Shown one piece after another: positions 18,580-27,801 of a stretch of DNA of 64,000 nucleotides; position 1 is the first letter of the stretch, and each line of letters opens with the position of its first letter. The stretch lies in NCBI GenBank assembly GCA_964508915.1, contig CAZDVK010000005.1, forward strand, positions 32,317 through 96,316, written 5' to 3'. The DNA comes from CAZDVK01 sp964508915. GTDB taxonomy: Bacteria > Pseudomonadota > Alphaproteobacteria > Paracaedibacterales > CAIULA01. Under the pieces are notes generated by a model, which did not search any database, was not told the origin of the DNA, and saw nothing but the letters and a program-made list of their open reading frames with translations. A program made the position numbers and the translations under genes.

Positions 18580-19842
18580 TCATAACCTGGTAACGGCTCT
18601 GCGTTTTTGTGCCACATAACCCAAAATAATTAATGATATACAGGCAATCATCCCGCTAACGGCAAAAACAGTCCATTCACCGTGATGTTCTGCAATAAAA
18701 CCAGCACCTGTATCAGAAAAAAAAGTAGCTATAGCCCCAACAACACAATAAGTACCAATCGCTGTTCCTGTTAAATGTTGTGGTGTTTCTTTAACCACAA
18801 GAGATACTAAAACCGTTTGCACAATTCCATACTGCACCCCCCATAAAATGACACCTAGAAACAAAATGTTAAGAGAAGGCGCTACAACAAAAATAACGTT
18901 TGCTGCAATGATAAATAGGATTCCAAGACCAAAAAGCCGATATCCGTCTATACGTTCCATAAGAACACCAGCTGGATATGCACATATTCCCCAGCTTCCG
19001 TAGAAAAGAATAGTCACAAATGGCGCATACGTTTTAGCAAGACCAAAATTAATATATGCATGCAAAATAATAAAGGTTTCACTCATACGTGATAGGCAAT
19101 AAACAGCGGTAACAATCATGAGCAGCCAAAAAGGTTTCCCAAGAAACGTGATAGAGCTCCACCTCCAAAAGACAGGAATATCTTTTAAACACGGCTTTTT
19201 TGAAGGCTTTTCTTCACTTTTTAGCACAAAGAAAACAAGAGTAATAAATGACAAAACTGTTGGAATTAAAGACAACCAAAGAACTTTTTGATAGTTGTCA
19301 CATGTCCATATCATCCCCCAAATGCCTAATAGTCCACCAACAACAAAGCCAACAGCGCCAAAAGCCCGAAGTAAGCCATAATTTGCACTTCCACTACTAT
19401 CAACCGTATCATTAAAAACCAAAACATCCCGTGGGGTAGCTTGTATTCCATTGCCAACACGGTCTAAAATGCGGGATAAAAAAACTGTTGGAAAAAAGGT
19501 TGCAACACTTAATAAAGGGCGACTTAGAATACATAAACCACCACCAACAAGCATGAGTGTCTTATGATATCCGAAAAAATCACAAAACACCCCCGAAGCC
19601 ATTTTCATAATGTAGTTAAGTCCTTCTGTGGCCCCTTCCATGAAACCAATCCAGGTAGTAGATATGCCAAGTTCTTCTCTTAGGTAAATCCCTAGAAAAC
19701 TTGTGATCATCGCAAATGAACAATTCACAAAAAGCATCATTCCGCCCAAAAGCCAAATTGTTTTGGGGATTGCTGTTTTTTTCTTCAGCAATCTGTCATC
19801 TATGTAGGCGACGTGTTGCATGCAGTATGTCAGACCTGACAA
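18580..19842 (-). CDS. Major facilitator superfamily transporter
   Basis: 420 residues with 12 predicted membrane segments. The loop 2-3 signature is GVFCDFFGYHKT, and the 4-5 loop carries RVGNGIQATPRDVLVFNDT, a PRD-type motif seen in a clade of uncharacterised proton-linked carriers. A cytoplasmic loop rich in Lys/Glu/Pro (EEKPSKKP) separates the two halves near residue 205. The substrate cannot be told from the sequence. A second ATG at codon 8 is an alternative start. It stands alone, divergent from petC across 180 bases. Confidence 0.85.
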   Translation of the reverse strand: MSGLTYCMQHVAYIDDRLLKKKTAIPKTIWLLGGMMLFVNCSFAMITSFLGIYLREELGISTTWIGFMEGATEGLNYIMKMASGVFCDFFGYHKTLMLVGGGLCILSRPLLSVATFFPTVFLSRILDRVGNGIQATPRDVLVFNDTVDSSGSANYGLLRAFGAVGFVVGGLLGIWGMIWTCDNYQKVLWLSLIPTVLSFITLVFFVLKSEEKPSKKPCLKDIPVFWRWSSITFLGKPFWLLMIVTAVYCLSRMSETFIILHAYINFGLAKTYAPFVTILFYGSWGICAYPAGVLMERIDGYRLFGLGILFIIAANVIFVVAPSLNILFLGVILWGVQYGIVQTVLVSLVVKETPQHLTGTAIGTYCVVGAIATFFSDTGAGFIAEHHGEWTVFAVSGMIACISLIILGYVAQKRRAVTRL

Positions 19843-20028
19843 AGATTTTGGATAATTGGTTTAATTAAATTCATTCGTTTTTTTCATTTTCTCCTGCGAT
19901 ACAATTGATCCCACCAATAAAATTCTACAAAACTTTAATAAAATTGCACGCAAATCTTATTCAAAATCGTATTAAAAAATCTGTTACCTTCTGCCATAAT
20001 GAAGAAAATTCATAATTTTTAGGTGTTC

Positions 20029-20772
20029 ATGCCCTTAGTTATTTTCTTGTTTTTGTTTTGCACATCTATACTTCAGGCCCATGACCATACTCCCTTGAAA
20101 AACCAATCATGGAGCTTTTCCAAACTATTTGGCACGTTTGACCGGGCCGCCTTGCAACGGGGACTGCACGTTTTCAAAGAAGTTTGTTCTACCTGCCACA
20201 GTTTAAAACGCATTCGCTATCGAAATTTAAAAGCCCTTGGCTTTACAGAGGCACAAATTAAAGCGATTGCTTCCCAGTATGAAATAACAGATGGCCCCGA
20301 TGCTGACGGAAAGCCTTTTCAACGAAAAGCTTTGCCATCCGATGCTTTTCCAAGCCCATTTCCAAACGATAATGCAGCCCGCGCTGCTAACAATGGTGCT
20401 GTGCCGCCTGATTTATCGCTGATCATCAAAGCACGAAAAAACGGCGCTGATTATGTATATTCTATGCTAACCGGGTACGATACCCCCCCCAAAGACTTAG
20501 TCGTCGACGCAGGGCACCACTACAACACCTATTTTCCGGGCAATTTAATTTCTATGGCACCGCCCCTTCATAATGATCAAATCACGTACGTGGATGGAAC
20601 GAAAGCTACTGTTGATCAAATGGCCCATGACGTGGTTACGTTTTTGGCTTGGGCTTCGGAACCAGAATTAGAACAACGAAAACAAACCGGTACCAAAGTG
20701 ATGATTTACTTACTGTTTATGACCGTGTTATTTTACCTAACAAAACGGCGTATTTGGCGTAACATCCACTAA
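20029..20772 (+). CDS. petC: Cytochrome c1 of the bc1 complex
   Basis: Carries electrons from the Rieske protein to cytochrome c. The heme site is CSTCHS (Cys53, Cys56, His57 counting from ATG 20029), preceded by the usual VFKEVC; the axial Met lies in LISMAPPL near residue 176. The N-terminus is a signal peptide ending LQAHDH and the C-terminus a membrane anchor (VMIYLLFMTVLFYL) with a basic end. A GTG at 20023 could also start it, but AGG at 20021 fits ATG 20029. The genes for Rieske and cytochrome b, which normally precede it, are absent here; upstream is a divergent carrier gene. The EamA gene begins 4 bases after its stop. Confidence 0.95.
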   Translation: MPLVIFLFLFCTSILQAHDHTPLKNQSWSFSKLFGTFDRAALQRGLHVFKEVCSTCHSLKRIRYRNLKALGFTEAQIKAIASQYEITDGPDADGKPFQRKALPSDAFPSPFPNDNAARAANNGAVPPDLSLIIKARKNGADYVYSMLTGYDTPPKDLVVDAGHHYNTYFPGNLISMAPPLHNDQITYVDGTKATVDQMAHDVVTFLAWASEPELEQRKQTGTKVMIYLLFMTVLFYLTKRRIWRNIH

Positions 20773-20776
20773 CTTC

Positions 20777-21655
20777 ATGACTAAAATCACAAAAGGTAAT
20801 GTTTATGGCGGCCTGCTTATTGCAAGCCAAGCTGTTTTTGGTGCTGCCAGTAATGCCTTGGTTCACAGCCTGCCCCACTTTTCGTGCTGGCAATTACTGT
20901 TTGTAAAGTCAGCCATAGGTTTTTTGATTATATGTCTTATTCGTATTCGTCATTTACCTGATATCATTAAAACGCAACATGTAAAACTTCAAACATTAAA
21001 AGGACTTGCTGGCTGGGTTGGTAATGTTTTATTTATTGTAGCCCTTCAAAAACTACCTTTAGCAGACACCAGTGCTCTATCCTTAACCAGCGCAATTTTA
21101 ACAACCATTGGTGGCGCCTTGTTTTTCAAAGAATCCATAACACGGCCAATTTTTATTGCCATTGGCCTATGTGTGTGTGGCGTTATTCTTATTTTAAAAC
21201 CAACCTCTGCTGTTTTTAGTTTTTATGCCTTGTTTCCAATTTTATCAGCGGCTGCTTTTTCATTTTCATCCCTCAGCATCAAAAAAATTTCCCTAGATGA
21301 CAGGTCCGATACCACATTGTTTTACCTGTTATTTTTTATGGCCTTATTCAGTGCTGTACCTGCTTTTTTGAATTGGGAAACTTTTTCATGGACAGATTTT
21401 TCAAAACTTACCCTTGTATCTGTTATGTATATAGCCACCCAAATTGCGTTGATCGAAGCTTATACCTACGCTGTCGCTGGCTTTTTAGGGCCATTTAAAT
21501 TTGCCCGATTCCCGTTGGCTATTTTAACAGGGTGGTTTATTTTTGCCGAACCTGTTTCGTATACGACTCTACTGGGTGGGCTTTTGATCATTGCATCCTA
21601 TTACTTCATTATGCAGGCTAAAAATATGCCCAGTTATCGGCAGTTACAAAGGTAA
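20777..21655 (+). CDS. EamA/DMT family transporter
   Basis: 292 residues with ten membrane segments arranged as two EamA repeats (about 8-135 and 150-285). The first repeat ends in the family pattern FFKESITRPIFIAIGLCVCGVIL and the second in FAEPVSYTTLLGGLLIIASYY. Members export or import amino acids, nucleosides or other metabolites; in intracellular alphaproteobacteria several such carriers import host metabolites, but the substrate here is unknown. It starts 4 bases after petC, which implies cotranscription. Confidence 0.87.
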   Translation: MTKITKGNVYGGLLIASQAVFGAASNALVHSLPHFSCWQLLFVKSAIGFLIICLIRIRHLPDIIKTQHVKLQTLKGLAGWVGNVLFIVALQKLPLADTSALSLTSAILTTIGGALFFKESITRPIFIAIGLCVCGVILILKPTSAVFSFYALFPILSAAAFSFSSLSIKKISLDDRSDTTLFYLLFFMALFSAVPAFLNWETFSWTDFSKLTLVSVMYIATQIALIEAYTYAVAGFLGPFKFARFPLAILTGWFIFAEPVSYTTLLGGLLIIASYYFIMQAKNMPSYRQLQR

Positions 21656-21729
21656 AATGACAGTCCAACCAAAGCGGCAACGTTATTTTTTCTTGATTTT
21701 AGATGTGCCATCTGTGCTACACTCAATTA

Positions 21730-21745
21730 GTTAAGGAACAGTTAA
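21730..21745 (-). promoter_or_regulatory. CtrA box upstream of the tandem MFS pair
   Basis: Plus strand reads GTTAA, seven bases, TTAA; the minus strand is therefore an exact TTAA-N7-TTAAC. It stands about 55 bases ahead of the ATG of the first tandem MFS gene, in opposite orientation to it, and after the EamA gene. Confidence 0.42.
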
Positions 21746-21800
21746 TGCCCCCTTTAGTTCTTTGTTCTAGAGGGTTTTCAGGAAGAGGCCTATCGTCGCT

Positions 21801-23117
21801 ATGAAAATTGCAAAAGTGGAAAGTATTTCTGATTTAAATAACGTATCAAACTTCAATCCCGTTCATAGAAAAGACTCTACCCGTTCTTGGATTGTTCTGG
21901 GCTGTGCCTGGTCTTTTTACTTATATGAATATATTTTACGTGTCTCGCCCAGCGTAATGACCAATCACCTCATGCTAGACTTTGGCGTAACATCGACGGC
22001 ACTTGGTGTTCTTGTATCTTTTTATTATTTTTCATACGTTGCTTTACAAATTCCGTGTGGCGTCATTGTTGATTGGTTAGGCCCACGCAAAGTCATTACC
22101 TTTTCAGCTTTTCTGTGCGTTATTGGAAGCATTTTATTTTCGCAAAGCTCTACCCTATTTGCTGCACAGATAGGCCGTTTTTTCATTGGTGCCGGATCTG
22201 CCTGTGCTTACCTAAGCTGCGCTAAAGTTGGTGCCGAATGGTTCCGTGCTGACCGTTTTGCCATGATCACGGGCGTTAGCATGATGATGGGAACGTTAGG
22301 CGGCATTTTTGGTGGGCGACCTTTTGCCATGCTTGTTAACGCCTATGGATGGCGATTGTCCATGCTGATTGCCGCATTTTTTGGCATTATTGTTGCTGTA
22401 ACTGCTTGGATTATTGTACGGGATAGACCCTCTACCGATAAAGATCTTTCAGAAACGCACAAACCCAATGAATCGCTTTTAGATGGTTTAAAAATTGTAG
22501 CAACAAGTCCACAAAATTGGCTTATTGGCTTATATGGTTGCATGATGTATTTGCCCTTATCAGCTTTTGCTGAACTGTGGGGCGTTCCGTTTTTAATGCA
22601 ACTATATGGCGTTAATAATGAAACGGCCTCTATTGGCAGCATTATGGTGTTCTTAGGTATGGCCACGGGGTGCCCATTGGCTGCTGTTCTGTCCAACTAT
22701 TTCAAAAGCCGCATCAAAATTATGTCTTGGGCAGCCCTTGGAACTTTAATATCCTTCTTAGTCGTATTCTATGTGCCTAATATTCCCTTAAAATTAATGT
22801 TTGCCATTCTTTTTGTGGGTGGCTTATTTTCAGGCGGTCAAATTTTATACTTTGCTGCAGCAAAAGAAATTAGCCCTGAATGGATTAGCGGAACAACTGT
22901 TGGCTTCACAAACTGTATTGTCATGCTGAGTGGTTTTATTTTTCAGCCCCTTCTTGGAATGCTGTTGGATTTATCCTGGGATGGAAAAATGAACTTTGAT
23001 GGAGCCCCAGAATATTCTGTTTTGACATATCAAATTTCCTTTTCAGCTGTAGCTATGGCTTTGCTGTTGGGGTGGTTTATTATTCAATTTGTTCGTGAAA
23101 CGTACCCAAAAAAATAA
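21801..23117 (+). CDS. MFS transporter, first of a tandem pair
   Basis: 438 residues, 12 membrane segments after a hydrophilic N-terminus of about 28 residues. The first segment (WSFYLYEYILRVSPSVM) is followed by the typical loop 2-3 motif (GVIVDWLGPRKVI) and the segment-4 run IGRFFIGAGSACAYLSC. The next gene is a close paralogue, so the pair arose by tandem duplication. The carrier type resembles the organic acid or sugar phosphate branch of the superfamily, but the substrate is not evident. The stop is one base from the ATG of the paralogue, so the two are translated from one message. Confidence 0.88.
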   Translation: MKIAKVESISDLNNVSNFNPVHRKDSTRSWIVLGCAWSFYLYEYILRVSPSVMTNHLMLDFGVTSTALGVLVSFYYFSYVALQIPCGVIVDWLGPRKVITFSAFLCVIGSILFSQSSTLFAAQIGRFFIGAGSACAYLSCAKVGAEWFRADRFAMITGVSMMMGTLGGIFGGRPFAMLVNAYGWRLSMLIAAFFGIIVAVTAWIIVRDRPSTDKDLSETHKPNESLLDGLKIVATSPQNWLIGLYGCMMYLPLSAFAELWGVPFLMQLYGVNNETASIGSIMVFLGMATGCPLAAVLSNYFKSRIKIMSWAALGTLISFLVVFYVPNIPLKLMFAILFVGGLFSGGQILYFAAAKEISPEWISGTTVGFTNCIVMLSGFIFQPLLGMLLDLSWDGKMNFDGAPEYSVLTYQISFSAVAMALLLGWFIIQFVRETYPKK

Positions 23118-23118
23118 A

Positions 23119-24411
23119 ATGGATTTTGAAAAAAAAAGTACTCTTAATTCTGGCGTATCCTGGCTTGTTTGGGGTGTTGCGGCCTTCTTTTACTTATATG
23201 AAATGGTTTTGCGCGCATCTCCCAGTGTGATGACAGAACATTTAATGGCAGATTTTCATGTAACGTCAACCTCGTTAGGGGTTTTGGTTTCCATGTACTA
23301 TTACGCCTATGTTTCCCTTCAAATTCCGTGTGGTTTATTGGTTGATAAATTAGGCGCCAAAGTTATCATCACAACATCAGCGCTTTTATGTACCCTTGGA
23401 ACTTTTTTGTTTGCCTTAACAAGCAGCCTGCTTTGGGCACAAATAGGACGCTTTCTAATTGGCGCCGGATCTGCCTGCGCATTTATCAGTTGTTTAAAAA
23501 TTACGGTAGACTGGTTTACACCAAGCCGTTTTGTTTTAATTACAGGCCTTACAAATATGATGGGGACATTGGGGGGAACTTTTGCTGGCAAACCAATGGC
23601 CATTCTTGTTAACAATTTTGGGTGGCGCCAAGCAACCCTTTTAGCTGCATCTTTAGGTGGTTTGGTAACCCTTATTTGCTGGTTTTTTATCGAAAATGCC
23701 CCCCAAACTGGCCAAAATGAAAAAGGTTCGAATTCTATTGATTTGATGGAAACCTTAAAACATGTGGTGCAGATTCCACAGGTTTGGTTGGCTGGTATTA
23801 TTGGTGGACTTATGTATTTACCTATATCCGCTTTCACAGAATTATGGGCCATTCCCTTTATCATGAGCACTTATCAAGTATCTAACGAAGTGGCGTCAAC
23901 AGCCAATATTATGCTGTATATGGGAATGGCGTTAGGCAGTTTAGGGGCTGCGTGGTTAACACAAAAATTGGGCACAGTCGTTGGCGTTATGAGAATATCT
24001 GCCTTTTTAACAGCCTCTATCTTTTTTGCTGTCGCTTTTGGCGCCTATTACAACATAACAACAATGTTTTTATTGCTTCTTATGGCAGGTTTAACCATTG
24101 GTGGGCAGGTTTTATGCTTTACCTGTGCAAAAGAACACACCCTACCTGCTATTAGCGCCACAACTGTTGCTTTTACAAATGCTCTGGTTATGCTCAGCGG
24201 TATCATATTCCAACCATTTTTAGGGTATATTTTAGACCTTGTTTGGGATGGTACTATGTGTGCACGGGGTTTAACACGTGTTTATAACCACTCCTGTTAT
24301 CAAACAGCTGTTCTTGCCATTCCCTGTTGTTTAGCGTTAAGCTTTATTCTTTTGTTTTGGGTACGAGACACAAAACAAAGCAAGGGGGCATCATGCAAAG
24401 CTTACGCCTAG
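23119..24411 (+). CDS. MFS transporter, second of a tandem pair
   Basis: 430 residues, 12 membrane segments, parallel to the preceding protein along its whole length: FYLYEMVLRASPSVMTEH, SLQIPCGLLVDKLGAKVI and IGRFLIGAGSACAFISC correspond block for block. ATG 23119 is chosen because it directly follows the upstream stop; the in-frame start at 23089 lies inside the previous gene. A Cys-rich extension before the last segment (CARGLTRVYNHSCYQ) and the tail SKGASCKAYA distinguish it. Its last 19 bases overlap the start of rppH. Confidence 0.88.
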   Translation: MDFEKKSTLNSGVSWLVWGVAAFFYLYEMVLRASPSVMTEHLMADFHVTSTSLGVLVSMYYYAYVSLQIPCGLLVDKLGAKVIITTSALLCTLGTFLFALTSSLLWAQIGRFLIGAGSACAFISCLKITVDWFTPSRFVLITGLTNMMGTLGGTFAGKPMAILVNNFGWRQATLLAASLGGLVTLICWFFIENAPQTGQNEKGSNSIDLMETLKHVVQIPQVWLAGIIGGLMYLPISAFTELWAIPFIMSTYQVSNEVASTANIMLYMGMALGSLGAAWLTQKLGTVVGVMRISAFLTASIFFAVAFGAYYNITTMFLLLLMAGLTIGGQVLCFTCAKEHTLPAISATTVAFTNALVMLSGIIFQPFLGYILDLVWDGTMCARGLTRVYNHSCYQTAVLAIPCCLALSFILLFWVRDTKQSKGASCKAYA

Positions 24412-24869
24412 GTGTTGGCATTATGCTAATCAATAGCAAAAAAGAAGTGTTTGTAGGTCATCGTATTGATGCACCTAATGGGCAGTTTGGGTGGCAAATG
24501 CCCCAAGGTGGTATTGATGCCGGCGAAACAGCACACGAAGCAGTCATGCGTGAACTAGAAGAAGAAGTTGGAACAAACAACGCTGTTATTGTTGCAGAAG
24601 CAAGTGATTGGTTCGAATATAAGTTACCCGATGATCTTCAAAAAAAGCTATGGCATGGCCGGTATGATGGCGTTCGTCAAAAATGGTTTTTAATGAATTT
24701 TCTGGGACAAAACAACGACATTGACCTCAACAAAACACGGCACCCAGAATTTTCTGACTGGCGCTGGGTTCAACCCAAAGAACTGTTGGATTTAATTGTT
24801 CCTTTTAAAAAAGATATGTACAAAAAAATTCTGGAAGAATTCGGACCTTTTGTTGACAAAATAACTTAG
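24393..24869 (+). CDS. rppH: RNA pyrophosphohydrolase (Nudix)
   Basis: 158 residues. The Nudix box is complete: GGIDAGETAHEAVMRELEEEVG. The WQMPQGG run before it and the WHGRYDGVRQKWFL block after it are typical of RppH/NudH rather than of other Nudix hydrolases. It removes pyrophosphate from the 5' end of mRNA and so starts RNase E-dependent decay, or cleaves dinucleoside polyphosphates. ATG 24393 has AAGGGGG about 6 bases upstream and gives the family N-terminus; the longer frame from 24327 would run inside the MFS gene. It is the last gene of the rightward transcript. Confidence 0.95.
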   Translation: MQSLRLGVGIMLINSKKEVFVGHRIDAPNGQFGWQMPQGGIDAGETAHEAVMRELEEEVGTNNAVIVAEASDWFEYKLPDDLQKKLWHGRYDGVRQKWFLMNFLGQNNDIDLNKTRHPEFSDWRWVQPKELLDLIVPFKKDMYKKILEEFGPFVDKIT

Positions 24870-24912
24870 TATTGGTGTTGGGTCACTACTTGGATGTAAC
24901 CGTCCCAGAAAC

Positions 24913-26262
24913 TCACGCTGCGGCACCGCCTGTTGTGGAAGGAGGCTCCCATAGCCCCGGTGGATTTGCCAATATATTTAAGTCAACGGCTAAATAGGGT
25001 AAGGTGCTAGAACCAAACCAAGGCTGAAAATATACCCAAGGGTAAATGGGGCTATCCAAATCAATTATGCCTCCTGTTCGTGGGTGTTTAATACTCCACT
25101 TTCCATCACTTATAGAAACAATTGGGGGGTGTTTTATGACAACATCCGATAAAGGTTCCAAAAAATTCCCATATTTTGTGTCAAATGAACTATTGTAACC
25201 ATAAATATCGGCAGCCCTTGTATAGGCAGATGCAAATTCATCCCCTTTTAGGACTACTGTATCTCCATCAATAATTACGTAATCATCAAATCTTAAATGG
25301 TAATTAACTTTCCTAAAATCAGCTTTAAATTGTGCCAACGCTTTTGACTTTTTAGCTTCAGATTCGTAGGGTTTTCCTAAAAGTCCTACTCTTTCTTTTT
25401 TTTGATAGTTTGAAAGCTGTTTTTTTAAAATTTCTTTTGCCTCATCCCTCTCGTCATCAGTAACATCAGCAGAAACAAACTCCCCTTTTCTTCCAACTTT
25501 TTCAACTAAATCACATGTACCAACATGACAAGCGCCAACAGGTAAGCTTTTTAAAATAATTTCACGCATAGCATCTAATGGTTGGTTGATCATAAATAAC
25601 TGGTCTGGGTTTTCAGTTAGCATAACTTGGGCAGCCATAGAATGAAGATAAAGAGAGATATTACGAGGTTCTTTTTCGCCTTTTTGAATACGTTTAAGCG
25701 ATTGAACAGTTCGGCCGATCCCCATATGCGTTGTAATCAAAGCATCTTTACTAGAGGTAACAGTCACAAGCATACGAATCTGATTGGCTTTGTTGTCCGG
25801 GAAACTTTCTATATATGAATCCAGGTCGTCACAATTTGCATATGCCCCCAGTTCTGCTATATCAAGCGCAGAAGGTTCCATGTCTGCTGTAACATAAGCA
25901 ACCCACACCTCGATAGAAGGAAAGTCTCTACTTTTTTCTAAAACCATTGCTGAAAAGGATAAAGCCTGTCCTCCTGAACCAAATACTTGCGTTCCAAGTA
26001 CAGATTCTCCTCGTGTTTGCCTTCCTGTATACCCGGACCAAGCCTCTCGGTTTTCAGCCGTGACTTTTTCCATTTTAACGCATAAAGGGGCTCCATCTGC
26101 CGACAGGATAGGCCTTAGATAAAACCCATCAGAGATTTTAGTAAGCTGTGGAAACGGTTCACCTACAGATCCGCCCAACAGTGCCGGGCAAGGTTCCCCT
26201 GAAGCAAACACTGCATGAGATGCAATAATAATTAAGTAAACGTATAAAGAAGCAATTTTCAT
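24913..26262 (-). CDS. Exported protein of unknown function, 449 aa
   Basis: No family recognised. A signal peptide (MKIASLYVYLIIIASHAVFA) precedes a mature chain with Cys at CPALLG, LCVKM, NCDDL, ACHVGTC. The middle (about 200-225: ISLYLHSMAAQVMLTENPDQLF) and the following MINQPLDAMREII might suggest an acyltransferase-like region but I cannot support that. Residues 255-310 are strongly charged and probably helical. The tail is Pro/Gly-rich (PPSTTGGAAA). It converges on rppH and stands alone, with the ATP synthase/bolA genes ending upstream of it. Confidence 0.7.
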   Translation of the reverse strand: MKIASLYVYLIIIASHAVFASGEPCPALLGGSVGEPFPQLTKISDGFYLRPILSADGAPLCVKMEKVTAENREAWSGYTGRQTRGESVLGTQVFGSGGQALSFSAMVLEKSRDFPSIEVWVAYVTADMEPSALDIAELGAYANCDDLDSYIESFPDNKANQIRMLVTVTSSKDALITTHMGIGRTVQSLKRIQKGEKEPRNISLYLHSMAAQVMLTENPDQLFMINQPLDAMREIILKSLPVGACHVGTCDLVEKVGRKGEFVSADVTDDERDEAKEILKKQLSNYQKKERVGLLGKPYESEAKKSKALAQFKADFRKVNYHLRFDDYVIIDGDTVVLKGDEFASAYTRAADIYGYNSSFDTKYGNFLEPLSDVVIKHPPIVSISDGKWSIKHPRTGGIIDLDSPIYPWVYFQPWFGSSTLPYLAVDLNILANPPGLWEPPSTTGGAAA

Positions 26263-26321
26263 TTTTAAAACTATATTATTTAGATAGAATAAATATAGAG
26301 ATTAAAATAAAAAATTCAATA

Positions 26322-26579
26322 TTACACAACCATAACAGACAACGCGTGAATGGGGTTATCCATCAAATCCCCAATGGCTTCGTAAACTTTTCTGTGGGCC
26401 TGCACTTTGGATAAATCAGTTAACATGGGGCTTGAAATATGAATGCGAAAATGTGTTTCCGCCCCTAATGATGGATCTAGGTGCCCTTGATGCTTGGGGC
26501 TTTCGTTGATAACTTCAAGAGTTGTTGGATTCAACTTTTTTTGAAGACGGTCAGTCATTTCTTGTTGGACGGGGCCCAT
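26322..26579 (-). CDS. bolA: BolA family protein
   Basis: 85 residues, the usual length. The BolA fold signature is seen: ESPKHQGH (the first potential Fe-S or ligand His), THFRIHI, and LSKVQAHRKVYEAI with the second conserved His, ending HALSVMV. BolA proteins pair with monothiol glutaredoxin to handle Fe-S clusters. It begins 9 bases after the atpF stop, so it is read with the F0 operon, an unusual partner; it more often neighbours grxD. Confidence 0.93.
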   Translation of the reverse strand: MGPVQQEMTDRLQKKLNPTTLEVINESPKHQGHLDPSLGAETHFRIHISSPMLTDLSKVQAHRKVYEAIGDLMDNPIHALSVMVV

Positions 26580-26588
26580 AAATTTCTC

Positions 26589-27065
26589 TTAGTTAATTGT
26601 TTGTTTTTTAAGTGATTCTAATAAAGTTTTTTGCTGCTTCTCTGTAAACATATCTTGCCTCAAAACAGCGGAAACATGCTCTATAATTTTTTCTGATATA
26701 TCTATTAAAATAAGACTTTCGAATGCTTTCTTGATGTTATTCATTCTTTCCTGGGCAGCCTCTTGCCGGGCACTAATGGATTTTAATAATACATCATGGC
26801 TATGGTCTTGGATAAGTTGAATTTTTTTTTCAGCATCTTCCAACATATTTTCCAGCATGTGATCTGTTTCAGCAACAGACTGCAAAAGCTTTTCAAGCCC
26901 CCAAGAAGCTTCTTCTTTTTCTTTTTTAAGGGTTTCAAATTCTGTACGAATTCTTTCAATTTTCTGATCTAATGCCGTCATTAGAAAGACTTTTCCTTTT
27001 TGGACCAAAACCCACAAAAACATTAAAAAGCTAAAAATTATGAAAATGCCTGTATCAGTGAACAT
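26589..27065 (-). CDS. atpF: ATP synthase F0 subunit b
   Basis: 158 residues: one membrane helix (IFIIFSFLMFLWVLVQ) then a long charged helix (about 30-150) that dimerises with b' to form the peripheral stalk. It lacks the more typical FWxxIxF pattern but position, length and architecture fit. It overlaps the b' gene by 11 bases, a sign of translational coupling. Order in the direction of transcription is a, c, b', b, then bolA. Confidence 0.9.
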   Translation of the reverse strand: MFTDTGIFIIFSFLMFLWVLVQKGKVFLMTALDQKIERIRTEFETLKKEKEEASWGLEKLLQSVAETDHMLENMLEDAEKKIQLIQDHSHDVLLKSISARQEAAQERMNNIKKAFESLILIDISEKIIEHVSAVLRQDMFTEKQQKTLLESLKKQTIN

Positions 27066-27540
27066 GTTGCTTGTTCTTTCTCTTTTTTAAGGGGCTTGGG
27101 GCATCATAAGGTGCTGTTATTTTTTGGATAACATTTTGCACACAGGCGCTTACCGTATCTTCAATTGATTCACAAATATGCGTTCGTTGACGATTTAAAG
27201 AATCTTCAAGTTCTTTAATATTTTCGGTTATTTCACCATCTAAAGAAGCTAGCTGTTTATTCAGTTTGGCGTTAGCTTCATGTTCTGCATTTTGAATCAT
27301 GTCAGCAATTTGCCGATGAACTGCTCGAATTTTCTCTGCTTTTTGGTTTTCTAAAACCTCAATTTCCCGCCTCATATGATCCAGGCGCCCCTGTTCATCA
27401 TTCAACCGTGACGCACGATCTTTCAGCATAGATGTTAATTTCGGAAAATAAAATTTGTAACAAACAAACAAAAATCCACCAAAAACAACAAGCAACCAAA
27501 ATATCTGCGATGTGAAAGTGGTTACGTCAAACTGGGGCAT
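27055..27540 (-). CDS. atpF2: ATP synthase F0 subunit b'
   Basis: 161 residues. The N-terminus MPQFDVTTFTSQIFWLLVVFG and the following KFYFPKLTSMLKDRASRL are the standard b' pattern of alphaproteobacteria and cyanobacteria. A long coiled-coil helix follows; the basic end (LKKRKNKQH) is unusual. It starts 12 bases after the c-subunit stop. Together with atpF it makes a heterodimeric stator, an arrangement known from photosynthetic and many alphaproteobacterial synthases. Confidence 0.93.
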   Translation of the reverse strand: MPQFDVTTFTSQIFWLLVVFGGFLFVCYKFYFPKLTSMLKDRASRLNDEQGRLDHMRREIEVLENQKAEKIRAVHRQIADMIQNAEHEANAKLNKQLASLDGEITENIKELEDSLNRQRTHICESIEDTVSACVQNVIQKITAPYDAPSPLKKRKNKQHVH

Positions 27541-27552
27541 AAAAATAACTTA

Positions 27553-27780
27553 TTATTTTGAGAAAAGAATTAACATGGCCACAATAAATGCCAACAAAGC
27601 GATAGATTCTGTCAGGGCAAACGCCAATAAACCAACTGGCATCACATCATTTTTAGCAGATGGGTTCCTAGAAATAGATGAAATCAGCGTTGAAAAAATA
27701 TTTCCCAAAGCCAGCCCAACCCCAAATAAAGCAAAAGTTGCAAGACCTGCCCCTATCATTTTTGCTGCACTTAAATCCAT
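27553..27780 (-). CDS. atpE: ATP synthase F0 subunit c
   Basis: 75 residues, two membrane helices joined by the conserved polar loop SRNPSA (Arg38, Asn39, Pro40). The proton-binding carboxylate is Glu58 in ALTES, as usual in alphaproteobacteria; no sodium-type ligand pattern is seen. ATG 27780 is preferred over a TTG at 27798 because AAAGGA lies about 9 bases upstream of it and the c-subunit start MDLSAAKMIGAGL follows. It lies 21 bases after atpB. Confidence 0.97.
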   Translation of the reverse strand: MDLSAAKMIGAGLATFALFGVGLALGNIFSTLISSISRNPSAKNDVMPVGLLAFALTESIALLAFIVAMLILFSK

Positions 27781-27801
27781 ACTCAAAAATCCTTTCAATC
27801 G

